Below, one piece after another: positions 20,054-30,396 of a stretch of 64,000 nucleotides of DNA (its first letter is position 1; each line of letters starts with the position of its first letter). Source of the DNA: Paramoeba atlantica (taxonomy: Eukaryota > Discosea); NCBI GenBank assembly GCA_977017575.1, contig CDRNVI010000099.1, positions 124,001-188,000 of the forward strand. Reading direction: 5' to 3'. The translations under genes and the position numbers were made by a program. The notes under the pieces are model-generated. The model was given only the letters and a program-made list of their open reading frames with translations, did no database searches and was not told where the DNA came from.

Positions 20054-21478
20054 CTAGCCGCCCCCTTTCCAGTCGGGTGATTCCCGGTTTAGCCAAATAA
20101 CAAAGCTACTACGAATTGCTTCGCGTATGGCTTCAAGTTGGCATTCCGTGGACAGCCCTTTGTCACTCCCAAAAAGGCGGGCTACCTGCCGAAGAGAGGA
20201 AGCCGGCAATCCTCTTACACCCACCTCCATACACAGCAGATGTGTGTTCGGGTGATCCATCCTGCGGCGATGCAATATATTCTGATATTTTTCCGTTTTG
20301 CGGCAGTGTGCCTCCGCGATGTTGTCTTCCCAGGGTACGGTCAGTTCAACGATAAATTCAGTTCCATCGTGAAGCCTGACCAGGCCATCCGGACGCAGAG
20401 TGGTTTCTAGGGCTGCCCACCAACTTGGGAGGTTACGGAGGCCCTCGAGGTCGAATGAGGCCCAGGAGGTGTTGGGGGAGCCGACGATCGCGTTCGCAAG
20501 GACGCTCAACACTCTGTCATGTCGATACGTGTAGCGTCCTTGGTCTAAGGATGTCCTGCAACCTGAGAGCAGGTGCCTTAAGGTTTCGGGTGCTGAGTTG
20601 CAGATACGGCAAGACATACTATTTGCACCATTCTTCCCCCATGTTCTGAGCATGGTCCGGGTAGGAAGTGGGGCTTGGACCATCACATGTGTAGCGAATC
20701 TGCTCAGTGAAGTGCTCCTAAGGCCGTTAATGGCAGCTGCAAAATCTTTCGCCTGATCTTCCTCCGTGTTCGTGTCCCACCACTGTATGGCAACCGTGGT
20801 GCGGCGTCGCAGAGCGTTAATCATACGCTCCTCGTTCAGGTCAATGAGAGTTTTCCTGGCGCGAGATCGGTCGTTCAAGCAGTGCGTTATGTGAGTTGCG
20901 GGCCGTATTTGTCCTTTCAAGCGTCTCTCCTCTTCTTCCCGTATTTTGTTCCGAAGCACAGCTGCGGCAGCCGGATCTTTGGATTTCTTTAACTGGCACA
21001 TAAGGTCTGCAGTACATTCATGCCACAGTTGCGACAGGCTCCTCAGTCCCCAGCCGCGCGATGAGTAAATTGCTTCGGGACTAGAGCCACGCGCCACGTT
21101 AATCCAACGCCGCAGGAAGTTGGTACAGAGTTTCTGGAGTCGGAGGACAAAGTTCATAGTGATGCACGGGTGGATCGTAAGCGAGAAGCGCAAGCGGGAG
21201 ATAATGGCATGCTGATATATCCATAGTCGCGAAGGGAGGTCGTGGGCGCTCTTATCGATATTTCTGAGCCATGAATTAATGAGAGGACGTAGCTTCATGA
21301 ACAGCGCACGGGACTGTTGTGCTCCAGGGGCGATGGTCATGCCCAGAAAGGTGCTACCTGCATCACAGATTTGGGGAATGGGAATGTGATTGATCAGAAT
21401 TTGTGGACGGCGTGTCATGTAACCTGGGTGTTCATCGTCCGGTCGCACGGCCATGCATTGTACCCTACTCTTTTTCAC
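20054..21478 (-). CDS. Retrotransposon B: RT C-terminus, finger, endonuclease
   Basis: The frame opens with KKSRVQCMAVRPDDEHPGYM and continues TRRPQILINHIPIPQICDAG, matching the element A proteins. It has a thumb-like helical region, the finger CRICNSAPETLRHLLSGC (C-x2-C-x8-H-x4-C), and the nuclease core RPDGLVRLHDGTEFIVEL followed by PWEDN. It is the same polyprotein as 21523-25258 after a one-base frame change near 21530 (the upstream frame ends NPKESH; the shifted frame reads through LGALYSILRKIGLSINV). It ends at 20054 with SPDWKGGG. Confidence 0.8.
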   Translation of the reverse strand: MKKSRVQCMAVRPDDEHPGYMTRRPQILINHIPIPQICDAGSTFLGMTIAPGAQQSRALFMKLRPLINSWLRNIDKSAHDLPSRLWIYQHAIISRLRFSLTIHPCITMNFVLRLQKLCTNFLRRWINVARGSSPEAIYSSRGWGLRSLSQLWHECTADLMCQLKKSKDPAAAAVLRNKIREEEERRLKGQIRPATHITHCLNDRSRARKTLIDLNEERMINALRRRTTVAIQWWDTNTEEDQAKDFAAAINGLRSTSLSRFATHVMVQAPLPTRTMLRTWGKNGANSMSCRICNSAPETLRHLLSGCRTSLDQGRYTYRHDRVLSVLANAIVGSPNTSWASFDLEGLRNLPSWWAALETTLRPDGLVRLHDGTEFIVELTVPWEDNIAEAHCRKTEKYQNILHRRRMDHPNTHLLCMEVGVRGLPASSLRQVARLFGSDKGLSTECQLEAIREAIRSSFVIWLNRESPDWKGGG

Positions 21479-21522
21479 GTTTATAGATAAACCTATTTTG
21501 CGGAGGATTGAGTATAGGGCTC

Positions 21523-24500
21523 CTAGTGCGACTCCTTCGGGTTGCTGGTGAGGACCGTGAGATCGTCAGCGTAGGCCTTTATAAAGCATTTCGCATTGCC
21601 TGGCAGATCGAGTCCGTACGCGGGAAAGTTAAGTGTCATATAACGCAGTACTACTTCCATGACGATAAGGAATATAGACGGGGAGAGGGTGTCGCCTTGG
21701 AGTACCCCACGTTGCACAGGAATTGTAGAGGAGAGACCTTCATAACACTTTATTTGCGTAGACGCTCCGTTATATAAACTACTGATGTACCCGAGGAGAG
21801 TCGGGGAGATCTTGGCCCATTGCATCGCCTCAAATATAACATTGTGTGGGACTGAACCGAATGCGTTGGATAGATCCAGTTGGGCTAAGCAGTATTGGAG
21901 CTTGTTCTTTCTGTAGTGCTGCAAGATTGCATCCAGCGTCTGAGTGTGTTCCAGTGTCCCGTTGATGGCCGGTAGGAAACCCTTTTGGATTGATGGATCA
22001 ATTACTGCTGCCTCGACCAGATGGCGGTTTATTTTGCGACTTATGATCGAATGGAGAAGCTTAGCTAGAACACTGATGAGACTGATGGGGCGCCAGTTTT
22101 GGGGTTGATCGTGAGCTCCATTTTTATGAATTAGGCGGGTAACAGAGCATTTCCAGGAAGGTGGGCAAGTGCGATACTTGAGCAACGCGTTGAAGACTGT
22201 AGCGATGTGTGAGTGTACGCTGTGACACCGTTTTAGGATGGTATACGTGATGGTGTCTTGACCTGGGGCACTACTATTCCTTTTCGAGATTAGAGCGTCG
22301 GATATTTCGGTCGGGGTCAGCTCTTCCCATGACATGTCGACAAGAGGACGGGTCCCAAGCGAGTCAGACGGAGGAATGTGGTATTCCTCTGAAGGAGCAG
22401 AAAGTGTATCACCAAAGTGCTTTTCCACGCTGTGCACATCGCATGTAGGATAGGAGGCTGGGGCTTCAAGACCGATAGGTTTGTCCAATGTTTCGCTAGC
22501 GGCGGTCCATGGGTTTCTGTTAAAGCGTTTCAGTGCCCGGCGTTGTTCGAGTGTTTGCCGCTGTGCGGTGGCCTCCGCATGATAAACCCTTTCACCTTTT
22601 TTGGTTTCCTTGATCGTTCGTTTTAAGGCGTTCCTGTCTGCCTTTCCATGTGTATAGCGTAGTCTTGTCTGCAGTTCTTTTAGGTGCCGGGAGAAGGACG
22701 AGGCTATTTTTTCGCTTTCCAAGGGTCTGCATCGGGTCTTTGCGTGACCTTTCTTTGTGCGGATTAAAAAGCCTTTCGTGGGATTCACGTCGCGAGCAAC
22801 CTCGTAGGTAGAGACAGATAGTATGGAGCTCAGGAGTTCGGCGTTCCTAACGGCGGAATCTATGTCTTGTTCAGGAGTGAGTAATGCACTACACCTTTTG
22901 AGAGCCTTGGTCTCAACGTCGTGCCACTGTGCGTCCGTTAAGTTGATACATATCTTTCCCCCTTGGATGTACCTGGCTGTTCGGAGTAGGTAATCGAGAT
23001 CCTGTTCTTTATACTCCTGCAGGTCTGGTGGAACCGCCGAGCGAGGTACTTTGGATTCCTGGGCAGAGCTGGTCTCGGCGGCAGTGGAACCTGCAGTTGG
23101 AGGAGCAGCGGGACCGAAGACTTTACAGCAACGATGAGCACACCCGAGTTTGTCGCGGCAGGTGTGGCGGCAGGGTTGTGCAAAGGATTGCAAAGAGGGT
23201 ACACGACTGGGTGGGTCTGCTATGCGATATGCTGGAAGCTCCGGAATAGCTTCTAAGACCGGCGGAGTTTCGTCGATGGGTGTGTGTCGATGTAGGGTTA
23301 TCACATGATCTGCAAGCCCGGGAATTTCGGAGCCGTTTAGTCTCTTAAGAACGGCTTTACTGAGAGTACCCGGAGAGGAATAGTAATCTGAAAGTTTTAG
23401 GGCTGCATCCTGGTACAGAGATACCCAACTGGAGTGGCGCGAAGACTTGTCCGGGCTTCCGACTTTGTGAATTGTAATGAAATCGCACGCCCCATGGTCC
23501 ATCAGTTCTTCTACGGAACATCCTCTTACTATGATGTCGTGCGTGGGGTTGCCAGAGTTCAGCGCCTTCGAAATGGCTGCCTGCGCTCCCTGCAGGGAGC
23601 TAATCCTGCTGCGTGTGATTTGACTTTCGCAGGCAGCTCGTACGTCCGGAAAATATAACCATTCTTGGGCACTTGCTAGACGAAGTTTCAGAGGCTTTGA
23701 TCGGGATTGTATAAAATGTAGGCATTGTTTCCCTTTCTCTGTCGAGCGACGTCTTTCTACAGGGACCCCCGAATTCCCAGAAGGCACGTCGTGAGGGACC
23801 TTCTCGAATACCCATTCCGGAACTTCGTCGTCCGCAGTGCAGAGAGGGAACGGTGGTTCTGTCAAGAGTCCTTCTGAGTCGTCGGTATGGTGGGGTGACT
23901 TTATACGATTAATAAGTAGTTTCTCTACGCCGCGGCGTGTGGGACTAGGCGTGAACGAGACGTTCCAGGACTCCGGCACTATCGAAAGATTCTGTGGCGG
24001 CGATAAAGGGGCAGGGAGGTACGGGACTTTCTCTGCTTTGGAGTTGTCGGAAGTGTCCACCCCTGCGTCGTGCTCGGGCGTGCTGCTGGGATGGTCGCGA
24101 TATGGTTCATCAGTTATCCGGTCTGGGGGGTGCTTTTCGGTATCAGAGGAAGAGATACGTGCGGGTGACGATGTTGTGATGCCAGGGGTAAGCCCTCTTT
24201 TGCAGCAAAGGTGGCCACACGTGGTTTTGTCCTTACAGGGATGTTTACATGGTAGATTGTATGGGTTCTGAGGCTCTGGTTCGGGCTGTCGAGCGCTGAG
24301 GCGCAATGTCGGTCCTTCCTGCAGCTTTTCTATAGCGAATTCGGGAGGTTCTCGCTTGGGAGATAGTTGGGACCCTCGGTTTACGGTCTTGGGAGTCATC
24401 TTTCTGAGAGGCGGTGGTTTCGCTCGTGCTTCCGGGGGAGGGATGCCAAGGAGGCCTTTACATAATTCATACGCAAGATTGATAGCTGTTGAGGAGATAG

Positions 24501-25258
24501 TATGTTGTTTTCCTTCCGGAGGAGAAGAAGGGGATTTCCGAAAGGTGGGCACCTTACTTGCTTCACGCTGATCAGCTCTGTTGGCATGCGTTGTAGCAGG
24601 GTTGTCGCTGTTTGATCTTGCGATTCCTGGGGCAATCAATTTTCTCTTCGCCGACATTTCTCCCTCGACGTGTTTCCTTGAGCGTTCGTAGTGGTTGGAG
24701 CCCTCGCTTGTGGATCTGCCGCTGGGTGAAAACACTTCCGTGTTCGAGGAGTTCTGCGCAGTTTGGGGTTTGCCCGCACATTGAAATATGGGCTTGGTCA
24801 AGTGGCGCAGTACTTTCACCATAAAGCCCCCAGAGTCTCCTGCCAGATTTTGACTCCCATTGTCGCGCGTACTGCTTTGTGGATCTAGTCTAGGTGCACT
24901 ACCGGCGCTCGTACAAGTGGTGTGGAGGTGACGTTTACAACAGGGGTGCCCGCAGTTCGCCTTATCCTTGCAGATATGTTTGCACGGGGCGATAGGTTCA
25001 GGTACATCCTTTACTACTTCAGATGATGGGGCTTCAGAGGACATTGTGTTTGTTTCCGTCCTCCTCGTTACATCGGTAACAGTATTCCCTTGGGATACAT
25101 GTGTGGTACTATCTTCGGGAACACAGGTAGGAAGAAGATGTCGTTTACAACATGGGTGGCCGCACAGACTCTTGTCTTTGCAGGGATGCTTGCATTGTGA
25201 AATGTTAAGGGGCTGAGTGGACGGCGGATTCGGCGCAGTCTTGCAGCAGGGATGGCCG
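21523..25258 (-). CDS. Retrotransposon B: cysteine motifs and reverse transcriptase
   Basis: More than 1170 codons. In order: cysteine motifs CKHPCKDKSLCGHPCCK and PCKHICKDKANCGHPCCK near the start, a long Ser/Pro-rich region, PCKHPCKDKTTCGHLCCK, and the N-terminal-type domain (LHFIQSRSKPLKLR, WLYFPDVRAA, YYSSPGTLSKAVLKRL). Then come PCRHTCRDKLGCAHRCCK, a linker domain (INLTDAQWHDVETKALKRC), and the RT with LAQLDLSNAFGSVPH, QRGVLQGDTLSPSIF and AYADDLTVL. All catalytic RT residues are present. The first Met in the frame is at 25044, but the frame is open and similar to other copies further upstream. Confidence 0.8.
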
Positions 25259-25529
25259 CATTTTTTTTTTGCTCCTTACAAGTATGTTTACATCGCCGGG
25301 TCGTATTTATTGCGGTTTCCTTCTTTTCAGTGTTTGTTTTCAGTGAACCTCCCATAGGAGCTTTGGGGCTGACTCGGTAGGAGTCTGCATGTTGAGCTGC
25401 ATGTTCCTTGGCCTCGCGTTCAGCACCTGTCAGAGAGGTGGCGGATCGGCTAGTTACGTTGCCTAGTCTCTTATGAGAGTCCTGCAACGCCTGTGAGATT
25501 TCCCCACTTCTGGCATATGGCGAGGTCAT
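25259..25529 (-). pseudogene. Retrotransposon B: N-terminus, shifted at an A10 run
   Basis: From MTSPYARSGEISQ the frame runs to RCKHTCKEQKK, the first half of another cysteine motif. It then meets an A10 run (minus strand, about 25259-25268), after which the rest of the motif, CGHPCCK, is in another frame, that of the main open frame. The shift sits inside the zinc motif at a slippery homopolymer. It may be a mutation, an assembly error or, less likely, programmed slippage. Confidence 0.5.
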
Positions 25530-25578
25530 GAAGGGTCGTAAACGTAGGGGAAAATAAAGACAACAAGGTACAGAAATG

Positions 25579-25639
25579 TGGTATAAAAAAACCAGGTACA
25601 TCACGAAGATCGAGACCTCCCGTAAACTTGTTACAGGAA
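25579..25639 (-). pseudogene. Single LRR unit between retrotransposons A2 and B
   Basis: These 61 bases encode SCNKFTGGLDLRDVPGFF, about one LRR repeat, caught between the 3' end of A2 and the 5' end of B. It continues the LRR pseudogene at 30397-30850, which stops at LPTDIGVI. Two retrotransposons have thus entered consecutive repeats of the same gene. Confidence 0.7.
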
Positions 25640-25673
25640 ATATATTGCATCATACAGGTAATCCTGCAGAGAT

Positions 25674-28031
25674 TTATGTGGTGAAAACGCGCACAAAACG
25701 CGTTTTAGTCACCTGTTTATATCCAGCGTCACCAAGAACGTTCTCCTCCATCCAATTTTTGTCATTGCGGTTTTGATATACTATGAAGCTCCCTCTCAGA
25801 GCCTTCACGGTCATATTGCGCCGGCACTCAGCCACCAGCTCATCATTACCCATAAATAGAGAGTTCAGAGTTCGACCAGCACTGCTTATTTTTCCTCTCG
25901 CTCCGACTTCGAAAACGAGTAGAAAAGTACTCGGGTTTGTGAGCTTGCGGGAATAGTAGAGATTTGTGTACTTGGCAGTTTTTCGTTCGTGTGCGTAGAC
26001 AAAATTTTCCTCCCAGGGGCACGTCAATTCTATAATATACTCCTCCCCGTTGGACAGTTTCACCCACCCATCCGGTCGCAGCTCGGTGTCGAGTTCCGTG
26101 AGCCACGGAGGGGTAGAGCGAAAGTGAGGGAGGTCAAAGTGATATAGACTGGTCCCTTGGAATTTCTGCACAGAGTTTGCGAGGGCTTGTAGCACCATGT
26201 TATGTCGCAGAGTATATCGTCCTTGCTCGAGTGCTTTTCTACACTCGGAGAGAATATGTCGCGCAGTTTGCGTTTCAGTATCGCAGATGGGACACTTGTC
26301 GCTTGTTTGTGTCGATACGCCCCATTTGCGGAGAGACACTCTAGTGGGGAGTGGCGTTTCTGTGAGTACGGAAGCCGTAAATCGTGATAGCGATTCGCTT
26401 TTGAGATTACATAGGGCGGCAGCGAAGTCCCTCGCGAGGTCTGCTTCCGTCGCTACGCGGAACCATCTTCCCGCAACTGAAGTGCGCCTTTGCACGGTTT
26501 CCGAAAGATGCCTCTCATATTCACTGTCGGGAAGTCGTCGTACGTTATTGTGAGTTGAACCGAGTATGTCAGTCGGCGGACGAATGTACCACGCTTTTCT
26601 CTTGTTTTCTTCTCTCCTGATGCGTTCGCGCAGGGCGTGCTGGACATCGGGATCGCGTGATTTCTCCATTTGTTCCGCGGCGCTCGCGGTTGAAAGAAGC
26701 CATAGTTTGGATAAGCTCACGAGGTTCCAACCATGCTCGGAATACAACAGTTCGCTTGTCGCGGATTTTGCTACATTTAACCATTTTCTGATTTCATTTG
26801 TAGCGCATCGCTGGAGGCGCAGAACGTGGTTAAAAGTCAGACATGAATTGACAACAAAAGAGTAGCGAAGGCGGGAGATAATACCATTATTGTATATCCA
26901 TAGTCGGGCGGGTAGGTCGTGGGCGCTGGAAGATATGTTGCGTAACCAGGTACGGAGTCGATTGCGTAGCTTTAGGAACAGAATTTTACCATGCTGGGCA
27001 CCAGATGCGAGAGTCATACCCAGGAATGTGCTACCATTATCGCATATTTGAGGAATAGGTGTTGCGTCAATCATTATCTGCGGTCGTCTTGTCATGTAGC
27101 CTGAGTCTTGAGTCATTGCCATGTGTTGAATCCGACATTTCTTTGCGTTCAATTTCATTCCGATATCGCCTAGAACTTTGACCAGTACGTTCGTGGCAAT
27201 TTGCATTTCCTTTGGTGTGTTCGTGAGTATACTGAGGTCGTCAGCAAAGGCCTTCAGAATGGTTTCCTTTCCATCCCAAGTGATTCCGTACTGTCGGCAA
27301 CTTGAACGGATGAAGCGAAGAATCAATTCCATTGCCAAGTTGAATAAGATCGGCGACAGTGTATCTCCTTGTAATACTCCACGGCCGATCTCGATCGACT
27401 TCGTAAGGCCTTCAGCACACTTGATTTGAATAGATGCTCCTTTGTACAGCGCGCTGATATAGTTAATTAGAATTGGGGAGACACGGGCCCATTTTAGGGA
27501 TTGCAACAGTACTGCGTGGGGGATAGATCCGAAAGCGTTCTTGATATCGAACTGTGCCAGTAAGTATTGCCGTTTGTGACGTCGTTGGTGTTCAAGGAGC
27601 TCGCATAAGACTTGTGTATGCTCGACGGTCCCATTCATGTGTGGTAGAAATCCTTTTTGTACTGATGTATCGAGCGCATGAGAATCCAGGGAATGTTGAA
27701 GGATTCGGTGGCTCAGCATTGAATGGAAAAGTTTCCCTATGCAACTAGTTAAGCTTATCGGTCGCCAATTCTCCATAGTTGATGTAGGACCTCCTTTGTG
27801 TATGAGGCGAGTTACGGCAGATTTCCAGGTGGGGGGGCAAATCCCGAATTTAAGGATATCATTGAATACTTGAGCGATGTGGACAAAGATAGGGCTACAA
27901 CGCTTGAGCAGAGCGTTAGATACAGTGTCTGATCCAGGAGCAGCGCCCGAGCGCTTGGAAGATACAGCAGATGCTATCATTTCGGCGTCAATATCCGACC
28001 ATGGCATGTCGATGTCAGGCCGTGGTCCCAA
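25674..28031 (-). CDS. Retrotransposon A2: RT-finger-endonuclease, intact frame
   Basis: 785 codons without interruption. The RT spans roughly residues 20-330: SKRSGAAPGSDTVSNALLK, the QKGFLPHMNGTVEHTQVL segment typical of R2/CRE-like RTs, LAQFDIKNAFGSIPH, GRGVLQGDTLSPILFN and AFADDLSIL. The thumb follows, then CPICDTETQTARHILSEC and the nuclease core RPDGWVKLSNGEEYIIEL, with a KYTNLYYSRKL helix. The protein ends in VTKTRFVRVFTT. In a complete element this would be the C-terminal part of one long protein, as in B. It serves here as the reference for the broken copies A1 and A3. Confidence 0.85.
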   Translation of the reverse strand: MGPRPDIDMPWSDIDAEMIASAVSSKRSGAAPGSDTVSNALLKRCSPIFVHIAQVFNDILKFGICPPTWKSAVTRLIHKGGPTSTMENWRPISLTSCIGKLFHSMLSHRILQHSLDSHALDTSVQKGFLPHMNGTVEHTQVLCELLEHQRRHKRQYLLAQFDIKNAFGSIPHAVLLQSLKWARVSPILINYISALYKGASIQIKCAEGLTKSIEIGRGVLQGDTLSPILFNLAMELILRFIRSSCRQYGITWDGKETILKAFADDLSILTNTPKEMQIATNVLVKVLGDIGMKLNAKKCRIQHMAMTQDSGYMTRRPQIMIDATPIPQICDNGSTFLGMTLASGAQHGKILFLKLRNRLRTWLRNISSSAHDLPARLWIYNNGIISRLRYSFVVNSCLTFNHVLRLQRCATNEIRKWLNVAKSATSELLYSEHGWNLVSLSKLWLLSTASAAEQMEKSRDPDVQHALRERIRREENKRKAWYIRPPTDILGSTHNNVRRLPDSEYERHLSETVQRRTSVAGRWFRVATEADLARDFAAALCNLKSESLSRFTASVLTETPLPTRVSLRKWGVSTQTSDKCPICDTETQTARHILSECRKALEQGRYTLRHNMVLQALANSVQKFQGTSLYHFDLPHFRSTPPWLTELDTELRPDGWVKLSNGEEYIIELTCPWEENFVYAHERKTAKYTNLYYSRKLTNPSTFLLVFEVGARGKISSAGRTLNSLFMGNDELVAECRRNMTVKALRGSFIVYQNRNDKNWMEENVLGDAGYKQVTKTRFVRVFTT

Positions 28032-28116
28032 GAACTCGGCGGGGGGTATGCTGTGATTCTCTTCAGGTTTGTAGATTTGATTCAGGTCTGTAGATTGGCA
28101 TCCTCCACGTACAACT

Positions 28117-28833
28117 TCAACGCTTTCTCTGCTTCCTTAATTTCTCCTCGCTGCTTGTTTCTCGCGGCCCCTTCATGAAGGTAAGTGCACGTTTGAGTTG
28201 ACGAATATGTGTGCGAAGCCTCTTCGTGGTACGTTCCATGGCCAAGGGCCGTGAGTTCCTTCTGGCTCTGCCAGCTCTGGTTCGCAGGAGAAAGCCGTGT
28301 GACGGGTCGCTCTCCCGTGCGGCTTCAAAGACGGTTACGGCGAGGATCGCGGATAATGTTTTAGCTTGAGACAGGGCATCCTCATCGTTTCGCGCTGGGT
28401 GCACGTACAAGTTGCAACGTTCCTCAATTTTCGCAATAACATTGCCCCACTGTTCCTCTGTAAAACGTACCAGAACTCGTCCTCCCGTTATTGTGTCAAA
28501 TGTTTCGAGAAGATTCTGCAGGTCAGGAATGGGCTGAATGGTTGGGGCTGGGGCGTGCTGGGCTCGAGGGATCCTCTGCAGTATCGTGCGTCTGCGATTT
28601 ACTTCCGGTGGGGGAGGTAAAGGTAAAGGCAAAGGCGCGAGTTCTGCTACGGATTCCATACGTGGTACAGAAGGTGAGGAATCCGGTTGCGTCTGGTGGG
28701 AAATGTCGTAGAGGGCTGGACAGTGGACTCGTGCGGGGCAGGGAGTTGGTGCGAACTGGTAGGCGGGGTGCCACGACTGGGGCGGGAGGTTCCGAAGCTT
28801 GTGAAGAAGCTGTAGCGCGTTCGGCATCACCAA
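28117..28833 (-). pseudogene. Retrotransposon A2: linker domain
   Basis: This frame contains the Pro-rich linker PLPLPLPPPPEV, the conserved domain GGRVLVRFTEEQWGNVIAKI and a basic segment ERTTKRLRTHIRQLKRAL. It ends in LRKQRKR. Between 28117 and 28031 the region equivalent to RFQRNPWTAARECLDR of copy A1 is missing, so a deletion separates this part from the RT. It overlaps, in a different frame, the end of the upstream cysteine-motif frame. Confidence 0.6.
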
Positions 28834-30334
28834 GCGCAGGGAATAGAATATTTTTCGCCGTCCAGCTTATGGTAGAGTATGCGATTTCGCCAGCTTTGAG
28901 GAGAACTCCTTTTTGACAACATGAATGCTTACATTTAGTTTTGTCTTTACATTTATGTGCGCAATTACGGCGAGGGCCTGATTCAGGGTGGATATTGCCA
29001 TCTCTACTAACATGAGCTTCCGGGGAAGTGCGTGTATGAGAGAGCTCGTGGTTTACAGCCTGCGTACCGCTCAAGTTTCCTGTCTTGGATGGCCAGCTAG
29101 GATGATTCTGTGATGATATTATGCTAGCATCGGCAGGAGATGTCCTCGTAAACAAATTCCTAAATGACCATATTCGATTCTGACTGTTTTCTTCGATGAT
29201 CATGACCCCTGTCTTGCAACAATGGTGTTTGCACTGAGTTTTATTGCTGCATATGTGCCGACACGGGCGATAGTTGGCCGTGTTTGCTGATATTACGGCG
29301 GACGACGGTGGATTACCGGTTGGCAGTTCCTCATACTGGGCCTCTTCGCTCGGTATGGCATCTGTCGAGACTTGCGGATCGGTTTCTATCGATGTGGCTA
29401 CTGTCGGACTATGTGACCGTGTTAGTGGTGACTCCCCGAGGTGCCGTTCTGGTCGAGGATTATCAGTAGCACCCGTGATGAGGACTCCTATTTTGCAGCA
29501 CTGGTGCAAACAATTTGTCTTGTCGCGGCACGTATGCTTACAGGGCCTTCTGTCGGGAGCTAGTGAACTGTCTATAGCCACGGCTTCCGAAGAGGGAAGA
29601 GGGACGCTAGGACGCACAGACCATTCGGGTTTCACTTTTCAACATACGTGAAGGCATGCTGCTTTGTCCCGGCATTTATGGGCACAAGGGATACTTGGTT
29701 TAGTGGGCGGTAGTTTTGACACCTTGACGGGAGCATCACGGATTCTATATGGCGCGTCGTATGTGACCTCCGGGCAACGTTGGAGTTGTTCAGTGGGTTG
29801 GGCCTTACGGGTCACGTGTGATATGCGGAATCGTCGTAAGCCTGGCACGTCACCGCCGCGCAATTTCTTTGTGACGGCTTTGCCAAGCGCGTTCGAGGAG
29901 GAGTATTCTGTGTCAAGCTGCATGTCGGGGTCTGTATAAGCAGAGCTCCAGCTCGTGTGATGAAATGTGCGACTAAGGTTTCCAATTTCATGGTACTTAA
30001 CGTACTCGCATGCGTCGTTCTCGATGACATCTTGAGTGGTACACGTTTGTTCTATCAGACCATCGCTCCTTTTGCTTCCCGACTTCAGGGTTTTTCCGAG
30101 GGAAGCTTCTGCTGTGTGCGTGCTTGAGAAAAACTCTCGTTCGGTAAGGGTGATGGCTGCGGCGTGCGTGTCGGGAAAATAGGACCATGAAACGCTATCA
30201 GAGGGGCGGATCTTCACTGGCACCGCACGACTTTGGACGAAGTGAAAGTTCTGGGGGTGTCGCTGCGCTCTGACAGGTCCTCGAGGGAGGCCGTCGTGCG
30301 CGTGGGGAGCTGGGGGTGTGACATTGGAGACCAT
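28523..30334 (-). pseudogene. Retrotransposon A2: N-terminal domain and four cysteine motifs
   Basis: The start is MVSNVTPPAPHAHDG. The first domain has HFVQSRAVPVKIR, WSYFPDTHAAA and YSSSNALGKAVTKKL. The first cysteine motif reads PCAHKCRDKAACLHVC and then TGA (29639-29641), where the other copies have the second Cys of the CC pair. The frame continues unshifted with PCKHTCRDKTNCLHQCCK, PCRHICSNKTQCKHHCCK and NCAHKCKDKTKCKHSCCQ. Four motifs of the pattern C-x3-C-x6-C-x3-CC are thus present. One nonsense change is the only break before 28523. Confidence 0.7.
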
Positions 30335-30396
30335 GCTCCGAAAGATAAGTTTAGTACAAAGTTAATAAATCAACAAAGTACAGAAACTGTATCTTT

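Larger units (their letters stand above)
19953..25578 (-). mobile_element. Retrotransposon B, nearly complete
   Basis: A 5.6-kb non-LTR retrotransposon on the minus strand, of the same general type as A but clearly diverged. The 5' end shares TTTCTGTACCTTGTTG with A and abuts an LRR at about 25579. The 3' end is TTGAATAAACACAT, defined by comparison with the truncated copy at 55656-55822. The coding region needs only two single-base frame changes to be continuous. Its 3' flank is not LRR sequence, so a later rearrangement is likely there. Confidence 0.8.
25640..30396 (-). mobile_element. Retrotransposon A2, full length
   Basis: A 4.76-kb copy of family A without inserted transposons. The 5' end is AAAGATACAGTTTCTGTACT and the 3' end ATGATGCAATATAT. 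Both flanks are LRR coding sequence of one gene (LPTDIGVI before, SCNKFTGG after). The RT-endonuclease frame is intact; the upstream frame has one nonsense codon, a frame change and a deletion, so this copy is probably inactive. Confidence 0.85.

Noticed and set aside
20110..20410. Plus-strand open frames opposite element B
   Set aside because: Antisense shadows; the 3' end of B continues in the minus direction with a conserved nuclease frame.
8029..30396. Possibility that A and B are LTR retrotransposons
   Set aside because: No long terminal repeats, no integrase or protease; the order RT, CCHC finger and PD-(D/E)xK nuclease and the 5'-truncated copies point to non-LTR elements.
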